From Beijerinckiaceae bacterium (lineage in GTDB: Bacteria > Pseudomonadota > Alphaproteobacteria > Rhizobiales > Beijerinckiaceae): a stretch of 64,000 bases of DNA. The notes below the pieces were generated by a model that had not been told where the DNA came from, searched no databases, and was given only the letters and a program-made list of their open reading frames with translations. Shown here in pieces: positions 48,223 to 56,588 of the stretch; the first letter of the stretch is position 1, and the number at the start of each line of letters is the position of its first letter. The stretch spans positions 372,001-436,000 of the forward strand of contig JAPZSB010000002.1 of assembly GCA_027531565.1 (NCBI GenBank), in the 5' to 3' direction. The position numbers and the translations under genes are program-made.

Positions 48223-50127
48223 ATGCTCCAGAGCCGTTACGCCGATGTCTATTCCCGCTGGCGGGAAGCGCCCGAATCCTTCTGGCTGGATGCGGCCCGC
48301 GAACTGGACTGGATCAAGCCGCCGCGCAGGGCTTTCGACGCGGAAGCCGGCCTCTATGGCCGCTGGTTCCCGGATGCCCGCTGCAACACCTCGCAGAATT
48401 GCCTGGACCGCCATGTCGCTTCCGGCCGCGGCGACCAGCCGGCGGTGATCTACGATTCCCCGATGACCGATTCCCGGCAGGTCCTCACCTATGCGGAGCT
48501 GCTCCGCGCCGTGGAGACGCTGGGGCACGTGCTGAAGGACCGGGGCGTGGCCAAGGGCGACCGGGTCATCCTCTACATGCCGATGATCCCCGAGGCGGTG
48601 GTCGCGATGCTGGCCTGTGCCCGGATCGGCGCCATCCATTCGGTGGTGTTCGGCGGCTTCGCGGCGCATGAACTCGCAACCCGCATCGACGATGCCCGGC
48701 CGAAGCTCATCCTCGCGGCCTCCTGCGGGCTCGAGCCGGGGCGGATCGTGGCCTACAAGCCGCTGCTCGACCGCGCGATCGACGAGGCCGCGCACAAGCC
48801 GGAGACCTGCATCATCCTGCAGCGGCCGCAGGCAGTGGCCGAGCTGGTGCCGGGCCGTGATCTCGACTGGCGGGCGGAGACGGAGGCGGCTGCGGCGAAA
48901 GGGCCGCTGGCGCCGGAGCCGATGCTGGCGACGGACCCCCTCTACGTGCTCTACACCTCCGGCACGACCGGCAAGCCCAAGGGCGTCGTCCGCGACAATG
49001 GCGGGCATATGGTGGCGCTGCACTGGTCGATGGGCGCGCTCTATGGCGTCGAGGCGGGCGATGTCTACTGGGCGGCATCGGATGTCGGCTGGGTGGTCGG
49101 CCATTCCTACATTGTCTATGCGCCATTGCTGAAGGGCTGCACGACGATCCTCTATGAGGGCAAGCCCGTCGGCACGCCGGATCCGGGCGCGTTCTGGCGT
49201 GTGATTTCCGATCACGGGGTCAAGGTGCTGTTCACGGCTCCCACCGCCTTCCGCGCGATCCGCAAGGAGGATCCGGAGGCGAAGCATCTCGCACGCTACA
49301 ACCTCTCGCAGTTCAAGGCGCTGTTCCTGGCCGGCGAGCGTGCCGATCCGGATACGGTGAAATGGGCCGAGCAGGTGCTCGGCGTGCCGGTCATCGACCA
49401 TTGGTGGCAGACGGAGACCGGCTGGTGCATCGCCGGCAACCCGCTGGGCCTTGGCCTGCTGCCGGTCAAGCATGGCTCGCCGACGGTGCCGATGCCGGGC
49501 TATGACATCCATATCGTTGACGAGGCCGGCAAGGAGGTTCCCGCCGGGCTGATGGGCTCGATCGTGGTGAAACTGCCGCTGCCGCCCGGAGCGCTGCCGA
49601 CACTCTGGCAGGCGGACGAGCGCTGCCGCGAGGCCTATTTCGAGGAGTTTCCGGGCTATTACAAGACGGCGGATGCTGGCTATCGCGACGGTGACGGCTA
49701 TCTCTTCATCATGGGCCGGACCGATGACATCATCAATGTGGCCGGGCATCGCCTCTCCACCGGCGGCATGGAGGAAGTGCTCGCCTCGCATCCGGCCGTG
49801 GCGGAATGCGCGGTGATCGGCGCCCGCGACACGCTCAAGGGCGAGGTTCCCGTGGGGTTCGTGGTGCTCAAGGCCGGCAGCAACCAGGCGCATGCAACCA
49901 TCGCAAAGGAATGCGTGGCCCTGGTGCGTGACAGGATCGGGCCGGTGGCGGCGTTCAAGACCGCGCTGGTTGTGAACCGCCTGCCGAAAACGCGGTCGGG
50001 CAAGATCCTGCGCGGCACGATGAAGAAGATCGCGGATGGCGACGCCTGGTCGATGCCGGCCACAATCGACGATCCGGCGATCCTCGACGAGATCGCCGCG
50101 GCGCTGAAGGCGACGACCATCGCCTGA
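48223..50127 (+). CDS. prpE: Propionyl-CoA synthetase-like acyl-CoA synthetase (PrpE/ACS family)
   Basis: 634 residues. AMP-binding signature LYTSGTTGKPKGVV (243-256), DHWWQTETGW, GYYKTADAG, GRTDDIINVAGHRLSTGGME and a C-terminal PKTRSGKILRGTM whose Lys is the usual acetylation site. The opening YADVYSRWREAPESFWLDAA is the ACAS N-terminal domain. The length and internal sequence favour PrpE (propionate) over Acs. It activates a short acyl acid to its CoA ester using ATP. The ATG follows GGAGGA. No methylcitrate or propionyl-CoA carboxylase gene is adjacent. Confidence 0.87.
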   Translation: MLQSRYADVYSRWREAPESFWLDAARELDWIKPPRRAFDAEAGLYGRWFPDARCNTSQNCLDRHVASGRGDQPAVIYDSPMTDSRQVLTYAELLRAVETLGHVLKDRGVAKGDRVILYMPMIPEAVVAMLACARIGAIHSVVFGGFAAHELATRIDDARPKLILAASCGLEPGRIVAYKPLLDRAIDEAAHKPETCIILQRPQAVAELVPGRDLDWRAETEAAAAKGPLAPEPMLATDPLYVLYTSGTTGKPKGVVRDNGGHMVALHWSMGALYGVEAGDVYWAASDVGWVVGHSYIVYAPLLKGCTTILYEGKPVGTPDPGAFWRVISDHGVKVLFTAPTAFRAIRKEDPEAKHLARYNLSQFKALFLAGERADPDTVKWAEQVLGVPVIDHWWQTETGWCIAGNPLGLGLLPVKHGSPTVPMPGYDIHIVDEAGKEVPAGLMGSIVVKLPLPPGALPTLWQADERCREAYFEEFPGYYKTADAGYRDGDGYLFIMGRTDDIINVAGHRLSTGGMEEVLASHPAVAECAVIGARDTLKGEVPVGFVVLKAGSNQAHATIAKECVALVRDRIGPVAAFKTALVVNRLPKTRSGKILRGTMKKIADGDAWSMPATIDDPAILDEIAAALKATTIA

Positions 50128-50138
50128 GCGGGCGCATG

Positions 50139-50168
50139 AAAAAGGCGGCTCTCCCGGAGGAGGCCGCC
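50139..50168 (-). terminator. Terminator of trcR
   Basis: On the minus strand GGCGGC/GCCGCC (50168-50163 with 50149-50144) forms a stem followed by five T residues (A-run 50139-50143 on the plus strand). A second hairpin CCTGCCGG/CCGGCAGG lies at 50180-50200. It separates trcR from the convergent acyl-CoA synthetase gene. Confidence 0.7.
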
Positions 50169-50209
50169 CGTCTTCCGTTCCTGCCGGTCGATCCGGCAGG
50201 CGCTGCGCC

Positions 50210-50887
50210 TCATTCCTCGTCGGAATCGATCGGCTTCAGGTCCTTCAGCCGGGCGAAGACATGCTCGGCATCCAGTTCGACCTTCTTCTTCGGGGCTTCC
50301 GCCGCCGTGGTCAGTTCGGCCGGGATCAGCGTTGCACCGGTATCGACCACCGGCGCCGGCGGCCGATCCTTGGAGGCGCGGCTGACCTCGAGATCGAGAT
50401 CGATCTGCGAGCAGAGGCCCAGCGTCACCGGGTCGAGCGGCTGGAGGTTGCCGGAATTCCAGTGGGTCCGTTCCCGGACCGACTGGATCGTCGACTTGGT
50501 CGTGCCGACGAGGCGGATGATCTGGGCATCCTTGAGTTCCGGATGGTTCTTGATCAGCCACTGGATCGCGTTGGGGCGGTCCTGCCGCTTCGAGACCGGC
50601 GTATAGCGCGGCCCCTTGGTGCGCTTCAGATCGGGCAGGCGCACCTTCGGCTCGAGAAGCTTCAGGCGGTAATCGGGGTTGGCCTCGGCCTTCTCCAGTT
50701 CCTCGCGCGAAAGCTGGCCCGCCTGGACAGGATCGAGGCCCTTCATTCCGGCGGCGACGTCGCCGTCGGCAATGCCCTTCACTTCCAGCGGATGCAGGCT
50801 GCAGAAGGCCGCAATCTGGTCGAACGTGAGCGCAGTATTCTCGACCAGCCAGACAGCCGTCGCCTTGGGCATCAGCAAGCTTGCCAT
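50210..50887 (-). CDS. trcR: Cell cycle transcriptional regulator TrcR (DUF1013)
   Basis: 225 residues. It opens LLMPKATAVWLVENTALTFD and contains KRTKGPRYTPVSKRQDRPNA, PELKDAQIIRLVGTTKSTIQ and DPVTLGLCSQIDLDLEVSRA, the conserved core of the alphaproteobacterial DUF1013 family now named TrcR, a DNA-binding regulator linked to the CtrA cell-cycle network. The C-terminal 40 residues are less conserved. ATG 50887 follows AGGAG. It is divergent from DUF1192 and near rcdA, a conserved Rhizobiales arrangement. Confidence 0.9.
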   Translation of the reverse strand: MASLLMPKATAVWLVENTALTFDQIAAFCSLHPLEVKGIADGDVAAGMKGLDPVQAGQLSREELEKAEANPDYRLKLLEPKVRLPDLKRTKGPRYTPVSKRQDRPNAIQWLIKNHPELKDAQIIRLVGTTKSTIQSVRERTHWNSGNLQPLDPVTLGLCSQIDLDLEVSRASKDRPPAPVVDTGATLIPAELTTAAEAPKKKVELDAEHVFARLKDLKPIDSDEE

Positions 50888-51066
50888 CGATCACTTCTCC
50901 TGCTTTTCATCCGCCGGGGCATGCAGATACGTCTTCCCGTTCGCGCCGCCTTCCCCGGGGCGGCCCGCAGCGAGCAAGTCTCGATGCCAATTTGGGAATG
51001 CGCCCTTATACTGTCCGGATTTGGTGCATGCAACAGCCCAGAAGGCCAATCCGGGGAAACACGCCG

Positions 51067-51255
51067 ATGTTCGATGATGATGCCACGCCGAAGAAGAAGC
51101 CGGTGCACGAGATCGGCCAGGACCTTTCCCCGCTCGCGCTGGCGGAGATCGCCGAACGAATCGCGCAGCTCGAGGCCGAGATCGCGCGGCTGAAGGAAGC
51201 GCATGCGAAGAAGCAGAGCAGCCAGGCGGCTGCCGATGCCTTGTTCAAACGGTAG
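51067..51255 (+). CDS. DUF1192 family protein
   Basis: 62 residues. A short polar start (MFDDDATPKKKPVHEIGQDL) and a single amphipathic helix (LAEIAERIAQLEAEIARLKE), then a basic Ala-rich tail ending ALFKR. DUF1192 is a small alphaproteobacterial family of unknown function, usually between trcR and rcdA. The helix suggests a coiled-coil partner. A TATACT -10 candidate lies at 51007-51012. Confidence 0.88.
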   Translation: MFDDDATPKKKPVHEIGQDLSPLALAEIAERIAQLEAEIARLKEAHAKKQSSQAAADALFKR

Positions 51256-51339
51256 CCGGAAAGCCACAGCATCGGGAAAAATTCGTGAAATCATAGGGTT
51301 ATCAAAGGATATGTCGCATTTGATGAAAATTGTCCGAAT

Positions 51340-51354
51340 TTAACAGGTCCTTAA
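51340..51354. promoter_or_regulatory. Perfect CtrA box upstream of rcdA and a candidate small RNA
   Basis: TTAA-CAGGTCC-TTAA matches the CtrA consensus exactly. Its left half is also part of a -35-like TTAACA (51340-51345) with a CATAAC -10-like hexamer 18 bp downstream (51364-51369), the arrangement of CtrA-activated promoters. A second, half-site TTAACCAT lies at 51503-51510, nearer rcdA. Confidence 0.65.
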
Positions 51355-51375
51355 GCTTTTTCGCATAACCTCAAA

Positions 51376-51472
51376 TCGTTCCGGTTCGCCGGATCCCGAG
51401 TGGCTCCTGCTACTCTGTTTGACGCCTCCCTGTTGGACTCATTCCAGGATCGCTTCGGCGATCCTTTTTTTT
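51376..51472 (+). ncRNA. Candidate CtrA-controlled small RNA
   Basis: A roughly 97-nt segment between the -10-like CATAAC and a strong terminator. There is no open reading frame with a ribosome site, and it is separated from DUF1192 by about 120 bp and from rcdA by another promoter-like region with TTAACCAT. Its sequence includes GGTTCGCCGGATCCC and a C-rich GCCTCCC that could pair with ribosome sites. The function is unknown; it could instead be a leader or the terminated 3' end of the DUF1192 message. Confidence 0.35.
51446..51472 (+). terminator. Strong intrinsic terminator
   Basis: AGGATCGC (51446-51453), TTCG tetraloop, GCGATCCT (51458-51465), then a run of eight T residues. It is one of the best terminators in the window, yet lies 190 bp past the nearest upstream gene, which is why a separate transcript ending here is suspected. 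Confidence 0.92.
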
Positions 51473-51617
51473 GGATTCGCGGTCCGCTCGGCCCGACCGG
51501 CGTTAACCATTCGGCAATCGGAGTTCTGTCGAACGCCCCGCTTGGTGTTAGTCTTGCAGAAACCTTCCGTATCAACCGGCCGCGTCCCATCGCGGCACAG
51601 AGGATGCGGAGACGGAC

Positions 51618-52166
51618 ATGCAGGATATGACACGCGAACCGACACCCCACGGCCTGGACAAGGCCGGCCTCGAAGGCACGGTCTCCTTCACCGAGCGCAT
51701 GCTGGCCTCCGACGCCTTCATGGCCTTGTTCCGCGAGGGCATGGCGCTCGTCGAGGCGACGGCGGCCTATCTCGACGGTGCCGGCCGGGAGGATTCCAAG
51801 GGCCTCGAGCGCAATGTCGCGCTGGCCTATGCGAGCGAGAGCATGCGCCTGACCACGCGCCTCATGCAGATGACCTCGTGGCTCCTGCTCCAGCGGGCGG
51901 TCAACGAGGGCGAATTGTCGCGGGACGATGCCGAGCGCGAGCATCGCCGTGTTGTCGTCGCCATGCAGGATACGACGCTGGCTGATGCCGTCCTGTCGCA
52001 GTTGCCGGACGCGTTGCGGCTGCTGATCGACCGGTCACTCGTCCTTCAGGCCCGCATCCAGCGCATCGACAATGATCTCAAGGGGCAGACGCCGCCGCCC
52101 GCCAGCAATCCGGTCGCCGGCCAGCTCGGGCATCTCGCCGCGGCCTTCGGGGCCAAGCTGGCGTAA
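51618..52166 (+). CDS. rcdA: Regulator of CtrA degradation RcdA (DUF1465)
   Basis: 182 residues. VSFTERMLASDAFMALFREG, MALVEATAAYLDGAGRED, YASESMRLTTRLMQMTSWLL and QRAVNEGELSRDD are the DUF1465/RcdA core, an all-helical bundle. In Caulobacter RcdA is an adaptor that, with CpdR and PopA, helps deliver CtrA to ClpXP. The ATG at 51618 follows GGAGACGG. The upstream region has a CtrA half-site TTAACCAT (51503-51510), so CtrA may control its own degrader. Confidence 0.88.
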   Translation: MQDMTREPTPHGLDKAGLEGTVSFTERMLASDAFMALFREGMALVEATAAYLDGAGREDSKGLERNVALAYASESMRLTTRLMQMTSWLLLQRAVNEGELSRDDAEREHRRVVVAMQDTTLADAVLSQLPDALRLLIDRSLVLQARIQRIDNDLKGQTPPPASNPVAGQLGHLAAAFGAKLA

Positions 52167-52179
52167 GCCCAAAGCAAGA

Positions 52180-52200
52180 AGCCCGCGCGGAGCGCGGGCT
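52180..52200. terminator. Bidirectional terminator between rcdA and rpmE
   Basis: AGCCCGCGC/GCGCGGGCT, a 9-bp perfect stem with a three-base loop. T-rich sequence follows on both strands (TTCTTGCTTT on the minus strand, CTGGTCTCTTT on the plus strand), so it can serve both convergent genes. Confidence 0.7.
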
Positions 52201-52246
52201 CTGGTCTCTTTCCGGGATCCACCGCGCCATCGGGCGCGGGACCGCC

Positions 52247-52477
52247 TTACTTCTTGCCGAAGGACAGGCCGCTGAAGCGGGAATTGAACTTCGACACGCG
52301 ACCGCCGCGATCCATCAGCTGCTGCGAGCCGCCGGTCCAGGCCGGGTGGGAGGTCGGGTCGATGTCGAGGTTCATCGTGTCGTTCGCCTTGCCATAGGTC
52401 GAACGGGTCACGAATTCGGTACCGTCGGTCATCACGACCTTGATGTAGTGATAGTCGGGATGAATATCCGCCTTCAT
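52247..52477 (-). CDS. rpmE: 50S ribosomal protein L31 (bL31, zinc-free type)
   Basis: 76 residues. [20 protein letters not shown], then [20 protein letters not shown] and [19 protein letters not shown] are the bL31 signature. The CxxC zinc cysteines are absent, so this is the C-minus form common in alphaproteobacteria, which does not need zinc. Confidence 0.97.
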   Translation of the reverse strand: MKADIHPDYHYIKVVMTDGTEFVTRSTYGKANDTMNLDIDPTSHPAWTGGSQQLMDRGGRVSKFNSRFSGLSFGKK

Positions 52478-52662
52478 GGGACCAGCCTTTCAAAACTCCG
52501 CTTGCCGGCCGCTTCCGCTGGCCGCCCAAACGCCAAAATCCTTCGCGAGAGCGCCCCTATACATGAGAGCGCTTGACGCGACAAGCGTCTCGCGGCCAAA
52601 GACGCATGAAACATCCGGCAGGGCCGCCAGTCAGCCCGGGCCGGCGGAGGAAACCGTCGACG

Positions 52663-54480
52663 ATGAGTGATCCCAAGGGCGAAGCCAAGGCGCGGGGCGG
52701 TGGCCGCTTCTCCCGCCTCGACCTGTCCGCGTTGCGCGTCATGCTGCCCTTTGCCCGGGCCGAGGGGAAGCGGATCGCCATCGCGTTGCTGGCGCTCTGT
52801 GCGGCGGCGCTGCTGACGCTCGCCGTGCCGCTGGCCGTTCGGCGGATGGTCGATTTCGGCTTCTCGGCCGAGAACCGCGGCCTTGTCGATGCCTATTTCG
52901 GCATGATCCTCGTGCTGACCATCGGCCTCGCGATGGCCGCAGGCATCCGCTACTACATGGTGATGACCATCGGCGAGCGCGTCGTCGCCCGCATCCGCAG
53001 CGCGGTTTTCAGCCGGGTCATGCTGCTGGATGGCGCCTTCTTTGACCAGGCGCGTTCCGGCGAGATCGTCTCCCGCCTGACTGCCGACACCACCGAACTC
53101 AAGTCCACCTTCGGCGCGTCGGCCTCGATCGCGCTGCGCAACGCGATCCTGCTGGTCGGCGCCATCACGATGATGGTCGTGACATCGCCGAGCCTTTCCA
53201 TCCTTGTCCTGCTGGCCATTCCGGCGATCGTGCTGCCACTTGTCGCGGCAGGGCGTGGCGTGCGCCGCCGTGCACAGGCGGCGCAGGATACGCTGGCCGA
53301 GGCCGCTTCCTTCGCGACGGAGCGGATCGGCGCGGTGCGGATCGTGCAGGCCTTTGCCGGCGAGCATGCAGCGATCCGGCGCTTCTCCGGGGCGGTCGAC
53401 AGCGCCTACGAGGCGGCCCGCGCCGCCACCGGCGCCCGTGCCGTGCTGACCTCGGTGATCATCTTCATCGCCTTTGCCAGCATCACTTTCGTGCTCTGGA
53501 CCGGGGCCAAGGCCGTGATCGCCGGCGAGATGACCGCCGGCCGGCTGTCGCAATTCGTGCTCTACGCGGTCTTTGCCGCCTCGGCGCTCGGCCAGCTCTC
53601 GGAAGTGTTCGGCCAGCTCAGCCAGGCTGCCGGTGCGGCGCAGCGCCTGTCCGACCTGCTCGCCACGCAGCCGGCCGTGGTCGAACCCGCCGATCCGGCG
53701 GCGCCCGCACGCCCGGCGCGCGGCGAGATCATCTTCGAGGATGTCACCTTCGCCTATCCGACTGCGCCGGAACGCCGGGTCATCGGGCCGATCCGCTTCA
53801 CCATGCGCCCGGGCGAGCGGGTCGCGATTGTCGGGCCCTCCGGTGCCGGGAAATCCAGCCTGATGCAGCTTCTGATGCGGTTCTATGATCCGCAATCGGG
53901 GCAGATCCGGATCGATGGCGTGCCGGTCGAGCGCATGCGCCTTGTCGAACTGCGTGGCCTGATGGCCAGCGTGCCGCAGGAGCCGGTGATCTTCGCCGAG
54001 ACGATCCGCGAGAATATCCGGATCGCCCGCCCCGGGGCGACGGATGCGGAGGTCGAGGCCGCTGCCGATAAGGCCGCGGTGATGCGGTTTGCCGCGCGGC
54101 TCGAGAAGGGGCTGGACACGATGGTCGGCGAGCGGGGCGTCACGCTGTCGGGCGGCGAGCGCCAGCGGATCGCGATCGCCCGGGCGATCCTGCGCGATGC
54201 GCCGATCCTCCTGCTGGACGAGGCGACCTCGGCACTTGACGCGGAAAACGAGCGGGCCGTTCAGGAAGCCCTTGAACGGGCCATGGCCGGGCGGACAGCT
54301 CTGGTCATCGCGCATCGGCTGGCCACGATCCGCCATGCCGACCGCATCCTCGTAATCGATCATGGTCGCATCGTCGAGGACGGGACGCATGATGCGCTCG
54401 TCGCGCGTGGCGGCCTCTATGCCGGGCTGGCCAAGCTGCAATTCACCGGCGGCGAGCCCGCCGAAGGCGCCACGGCCTGA
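52663..54480 (+). CDS. ABC transporter, fused membrane and ATP-binding domains (exporter type)
   Basis: 605 residues. Six membrane helices (about 38-310) form a type-1 exporter half, followed by an ATPase with Walker A GPSGAGKSS (391-399), signature LSGGERQ (495-501), Walker B ILLLDE (515-520) and the H-loop IAHRLATI. It acts as a homodimer like MsbA; the substrate may be a lipid, peptide or drug. The ATG at 52663 follows GGAGGAAA. It is the first plus-strand gene after rpmE and not obviously in an operon. Confidence 0.9.
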   Translation: MSDPKGEAKARGGGRFSRLDLSALRVMLPFARAEGKRIAIALLALCAAALLTLAVPLAVRRMVDFGFSAENRGLVDAYFGMILVLTIGLAMAAGIRYYMVMTIGERVVARIRSAVFSRVMLLDGAFFDQARSGEIVSRLTADTTELKSTFGASASIALRNAILLVGAITMMVVTSPSLSILVLLAIPAIVLPLVAAGRGVRRRAQAAQDTLAEAASFATERIGAVRIVQAFAGEHAAIRRFSGAVDSAYEAARAATGARAVLTSVIIFIAFASITFVLWTGAKAVIAGEMTAGRLSQFVLYAVFAASALGQLSEVFGQLSQAAGAAQRLSDLLATQPAVVEPADPAAPARPARGEIIFEDVTFAYPTAPERRVIGPIRFTMRPGERVAIVGPSGAGKSSLMQLLMRFYDPQSGQIRIDGVPVERMRLVELRGLMASVPQEPVIFAETIRENIRIARPGATDAEVEAAADKAAVMRFAARLEKGLDTMVGERGVTLSGGERQRIAIARAILRDAPILLLDEATSALDAENERAVQEALERAMAGRTALVIAHRLATIRHADRILVIDHGRIVEDGTHDALVARGGLYAGLAKLQFTGGEPAEGATA

Positions 54481-54495
54481 CCGCCAGCCAGCGCC

Positions 54496-55515
54496 TCAGC
54501 GTTCGGTGAGCTTGAGTTCGAGCCGCCGGTTGCGGGCAAGCGCTTCCGGCGTGTCGCCAAAATCGAGCGGGGCGAATTCGCCGAAGCCTGCCGCGACCAG
54601 CCGTTGCGGCGAGACACCCTTCGATTGCAGGTAGCGCACCACCGCGATGGCGCGGGCCGAGGACAGATCCCAGTTGTCCTTGAACTGGCCGGCGCCGGAA
54701 AGCGGGCGCTTGTCCGTATGGCCATCAATGCGCGCCACCCAGCTGATATCGGGTGGAATCGTCCGATCCAGTTCGATCAGCGCTGCAGCGAGCTTGTCGA
54801 GTTCCTCGCGGCCCGTTGCTTCCATCTCCGCGGCGCCGGATCCGAAGAAGATCTCGGACTGGAAGACGAACCGGTCCCCGACGATCCTTATATCCGGGCG
54901 GTTGCCGAGAACCGTCCGCAGCCGGCCGAAGAAATCCGAGCGATAGCGGTTGAGTTCCTGCACGCGCTGGGCGAGGGCAAGGTTCAGGCGCGAGCCGAGA
55001 TCGGCGATGCGGAGCTGCGCATCCTTCTCGCGCGATTCGGTCTGGGCCAGCGCGCTTTCGAGCGCCTGCAGTTGCTGGCGCATGGCCGTGACCTGCTGGT
55101 TCAGCAGGGCGACCTCCCGGAACGCCCGCGCGGCCGCGTTCCGTTCGTCCTCGACGGCGCGGTTGAGCGCGCCGATCCGGGCCTGGTCGGCGCCGGCGCT
55201 GCCGAGCAGGCCCTCCAGCCGCTCCCGCTCGGCCTTTTCGGTCGCCAACGTGGCCTGGAGACCGAGCAGGCGCTGTTCGGCGGTTTCCTTGGCATCCTTT
55301 TCGAGGGCGAGCAGGTCGGTCAGCGTGGCAAGGCGCTGGTTGAGCTGCTGGAGAAAATCATCCTTGCCGGCAATCTCCCGGCTGATGAAGAACTGCCCCA
55401 GCATGAAGACCGCCAGCAGGAAGATGAAGACGAGGAGCAGGGTCGACAGGGCATCGACGAAGCCCGGCCAGTAATCGATTCCGCGCTCGCGGTGCCGGCC
55501 CCGTCCCAGCGCCAT
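54496..55515 (-). CDS. OmpA/MotB-domain peptidoglycan-binding protein (motor partner)
   Basis: 339 residues. One N-terminal membrane helix with the ion-carrying Asp (YWPGFVDALSTLLLVFIFLL), a long coiled coil (about 55-205) and a C-terminal OmpA-like domain (FGSGAAEMEATGREELDKLA, IDGHTDKRPLSG, GFGEFAPLDFGD). It resembles MotB/ExbD-type stator units bound to peptidoglycan. Its ATG overlaps the stop of the MotA-like gene by 1 bp (TAATG), so the pair is made together. Not a true MotB by length and linker. Confidence 0.85.
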   Translation of the reverse strand: MALGRGRHRERGIDYWPGFVDALSTLLLVFIFLLAVFMLGQFFISREIAGKDDFLQQLNQRLATLTDLLALEKDAKETAEQRLLGLQATLATEKAERERLEGLLGSAGADQARIGALNRAVEDERNAAARAFREVALLNQQVTAMRQQLQALESALAQTESREKDAQLRIADLGSRLNLALAQRVQELNRYRSDFFGRLRTVLGNRPDIRIVGDRFVFQSEIFFGSGAAEMEATGREELDKLAAALIELDRTIPPDISWVARIDGHTDKRPLSGAGQFKDNWDLSSARAIAVVRYLQSKGVSPQRLVAAGFGEFAPLDFGDTPEALARNRRLELKLTER

Positions 55516-56501
55516 TACTCGGCCTTCTTTTCCGCCGGGGGCGCGGGGTTTTCCTGCGCCAGCTTCTCCAGCAGGCGCTTCACATCGGCCTGCTGTGCGG
55601 CCTGGGCTTCCACCCAGTTCCGGATCATCTGCTGCTCGTTGCGCATATGCTGGACCATGGCCTGGATGCCCTCGGCCAGGTTCGAGATCGACTGCGAGGC
55701 ATTGCGCCCGGCGCCCGCATCGCTCACCGCGCGCGAGATGCCGTCCAGCGTCTGGCGGAGATCGGCATTGGCCCCGATCGCGGCGGGCTGGTCCTGCACG
55801 GTCGAGGAGAGCCATTCCTCGACCTCGTAGAAGAAGCGGCTCTGCGCCTGCCCGGCCTGCAGATCGAGGAAGCCGAGGGTGAGCGAGCCGGCGAGCCCGA
55901 ACAGCGAGGAGGAAAACGCGATGCCCATGCCGGAAAGCGGTGCGGCGAGATTGCGCTTGAGTTCGTCGAACAGGGCATTGTTCTCGCCGGCGCTGGGCAG
56001 TTTCTCGATCACGGTGCCGATGGACGAGACCGTCTCGATCAGGCCCCAGAACGTGCCGAGCAGCCCCAGGAAGACCAGCAGGCCGGTGAGGTAGCGGGCG
56101 AGTTCGCGGCTCTCGTCGAGCCGGCCGCCGATCGAATCGAGCACGGAACGCAGGGTCATCGTGGAGATGCCGGTGCGGCCGATCCTGTCACCCAGCAGGG
56201 CGGCCATCGGCGCCAGCAGGATCGGCTCCGGCGGCGGGGGGCGCGTCTCGTCGGGTTCGATGCGGCTGTTGACCCAGCGGATCTCGCGGAACAGCCGGCC
56301 GACCTGCGCGAAGGAAAAGACGATGCCGAGGAACAGGACGAGCCCGATCACCCCGTTCAGCCCGGGATTGGCCCAGAAGGCGACCTGGATCTGCTTCTGC
56401 ATGACGGCGAGCAGCAGGCTGCCCAGAACCAGGAAAACGATCATCCGGAACAGGAAAAGCCCGGGTGATGTCAACCGTCGGCCCGAACGCGTCTTCGCCA
56501 T
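55515..56501 (-). CDS. MotA/TolQ/ExbB-like proton channel protein
   Basis: 328 residues. Two N-terminal membrane helices (about 16-34 and 48-65) precede the MotA/TolQ/ExbB domain with LTGLLVFLGLLGTFWGLIET and APLSGMGIAFSSSLFGLAGS. The C-terminus is a Gln/Glu-rich coil. Paired with the OmpA/MotB-like protein downstream, it probably makes an ion-driven motor working on the peptidoglycan layer. The pair is widespread in Rhizobiales and separate from flagellar motAB; its job is unknown. Confidence 0.84.
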   Translation of the reverse strand: MAKTRSGRRLTSPGLFLFRMIVFLVLGSLLLAVMQKQIQVAFWANPGLNGVIGLVLFLGIVFSFAQVGRLFREIRWVNSRIEPDETRPPPPEPILLAPMAALLGDRIGRTGISTMTLRSVLDSIGGRLDESRELARYLTGLLVFLGLLGTFWGLIETVSSIGTVIEKLPSAGENNALFDELKRNLAAPLSGMGIAFSSSLFGLAGSLTLGFLDLQAGQAQSRFFYEVEEWLSSTVQDQPAAIGANADLRQTLDGISRAVSDAGAGRNASQSISNLAEGIQAMVQHMRNEQQMIRNWVEAQAAQQADVKRLLEKLAQENPAPPAEKKAE

Positions 56502-56588
56502 CCCGTGATCCCGATCCTGCACGCCTACCCTGTCACGGGGGCAGTCAAGCCGGTTCGGCGCCGATTGGCAACCCGTTCCGATACCCGG

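Noticed and set aside
48106..49893. A 595-codon minus-strand open frame opposite the acyl-CoA synthetase gene
   Set aside because: A mirror of a conserved enzyme gene with no ribosome site or domain.
51380..51420. tRNA-like T-arm (GGTTCGCCGGATCCC) between DUF1192 and rcdA
   Set aside because: No acceptor, D or anticodon arms can be built around it, and the loop sequence lacks the TTCRA pattern.
54496..56501. Possible Zorya-type antiphage system
   Set aside because: ZorA/ZorB-like architecture is suggestive, but there are no ZorC/ZorD or nuclease/helicase partners, the MotA-like protein lacks the very long tail, and the neighbours are housekeeping genes.
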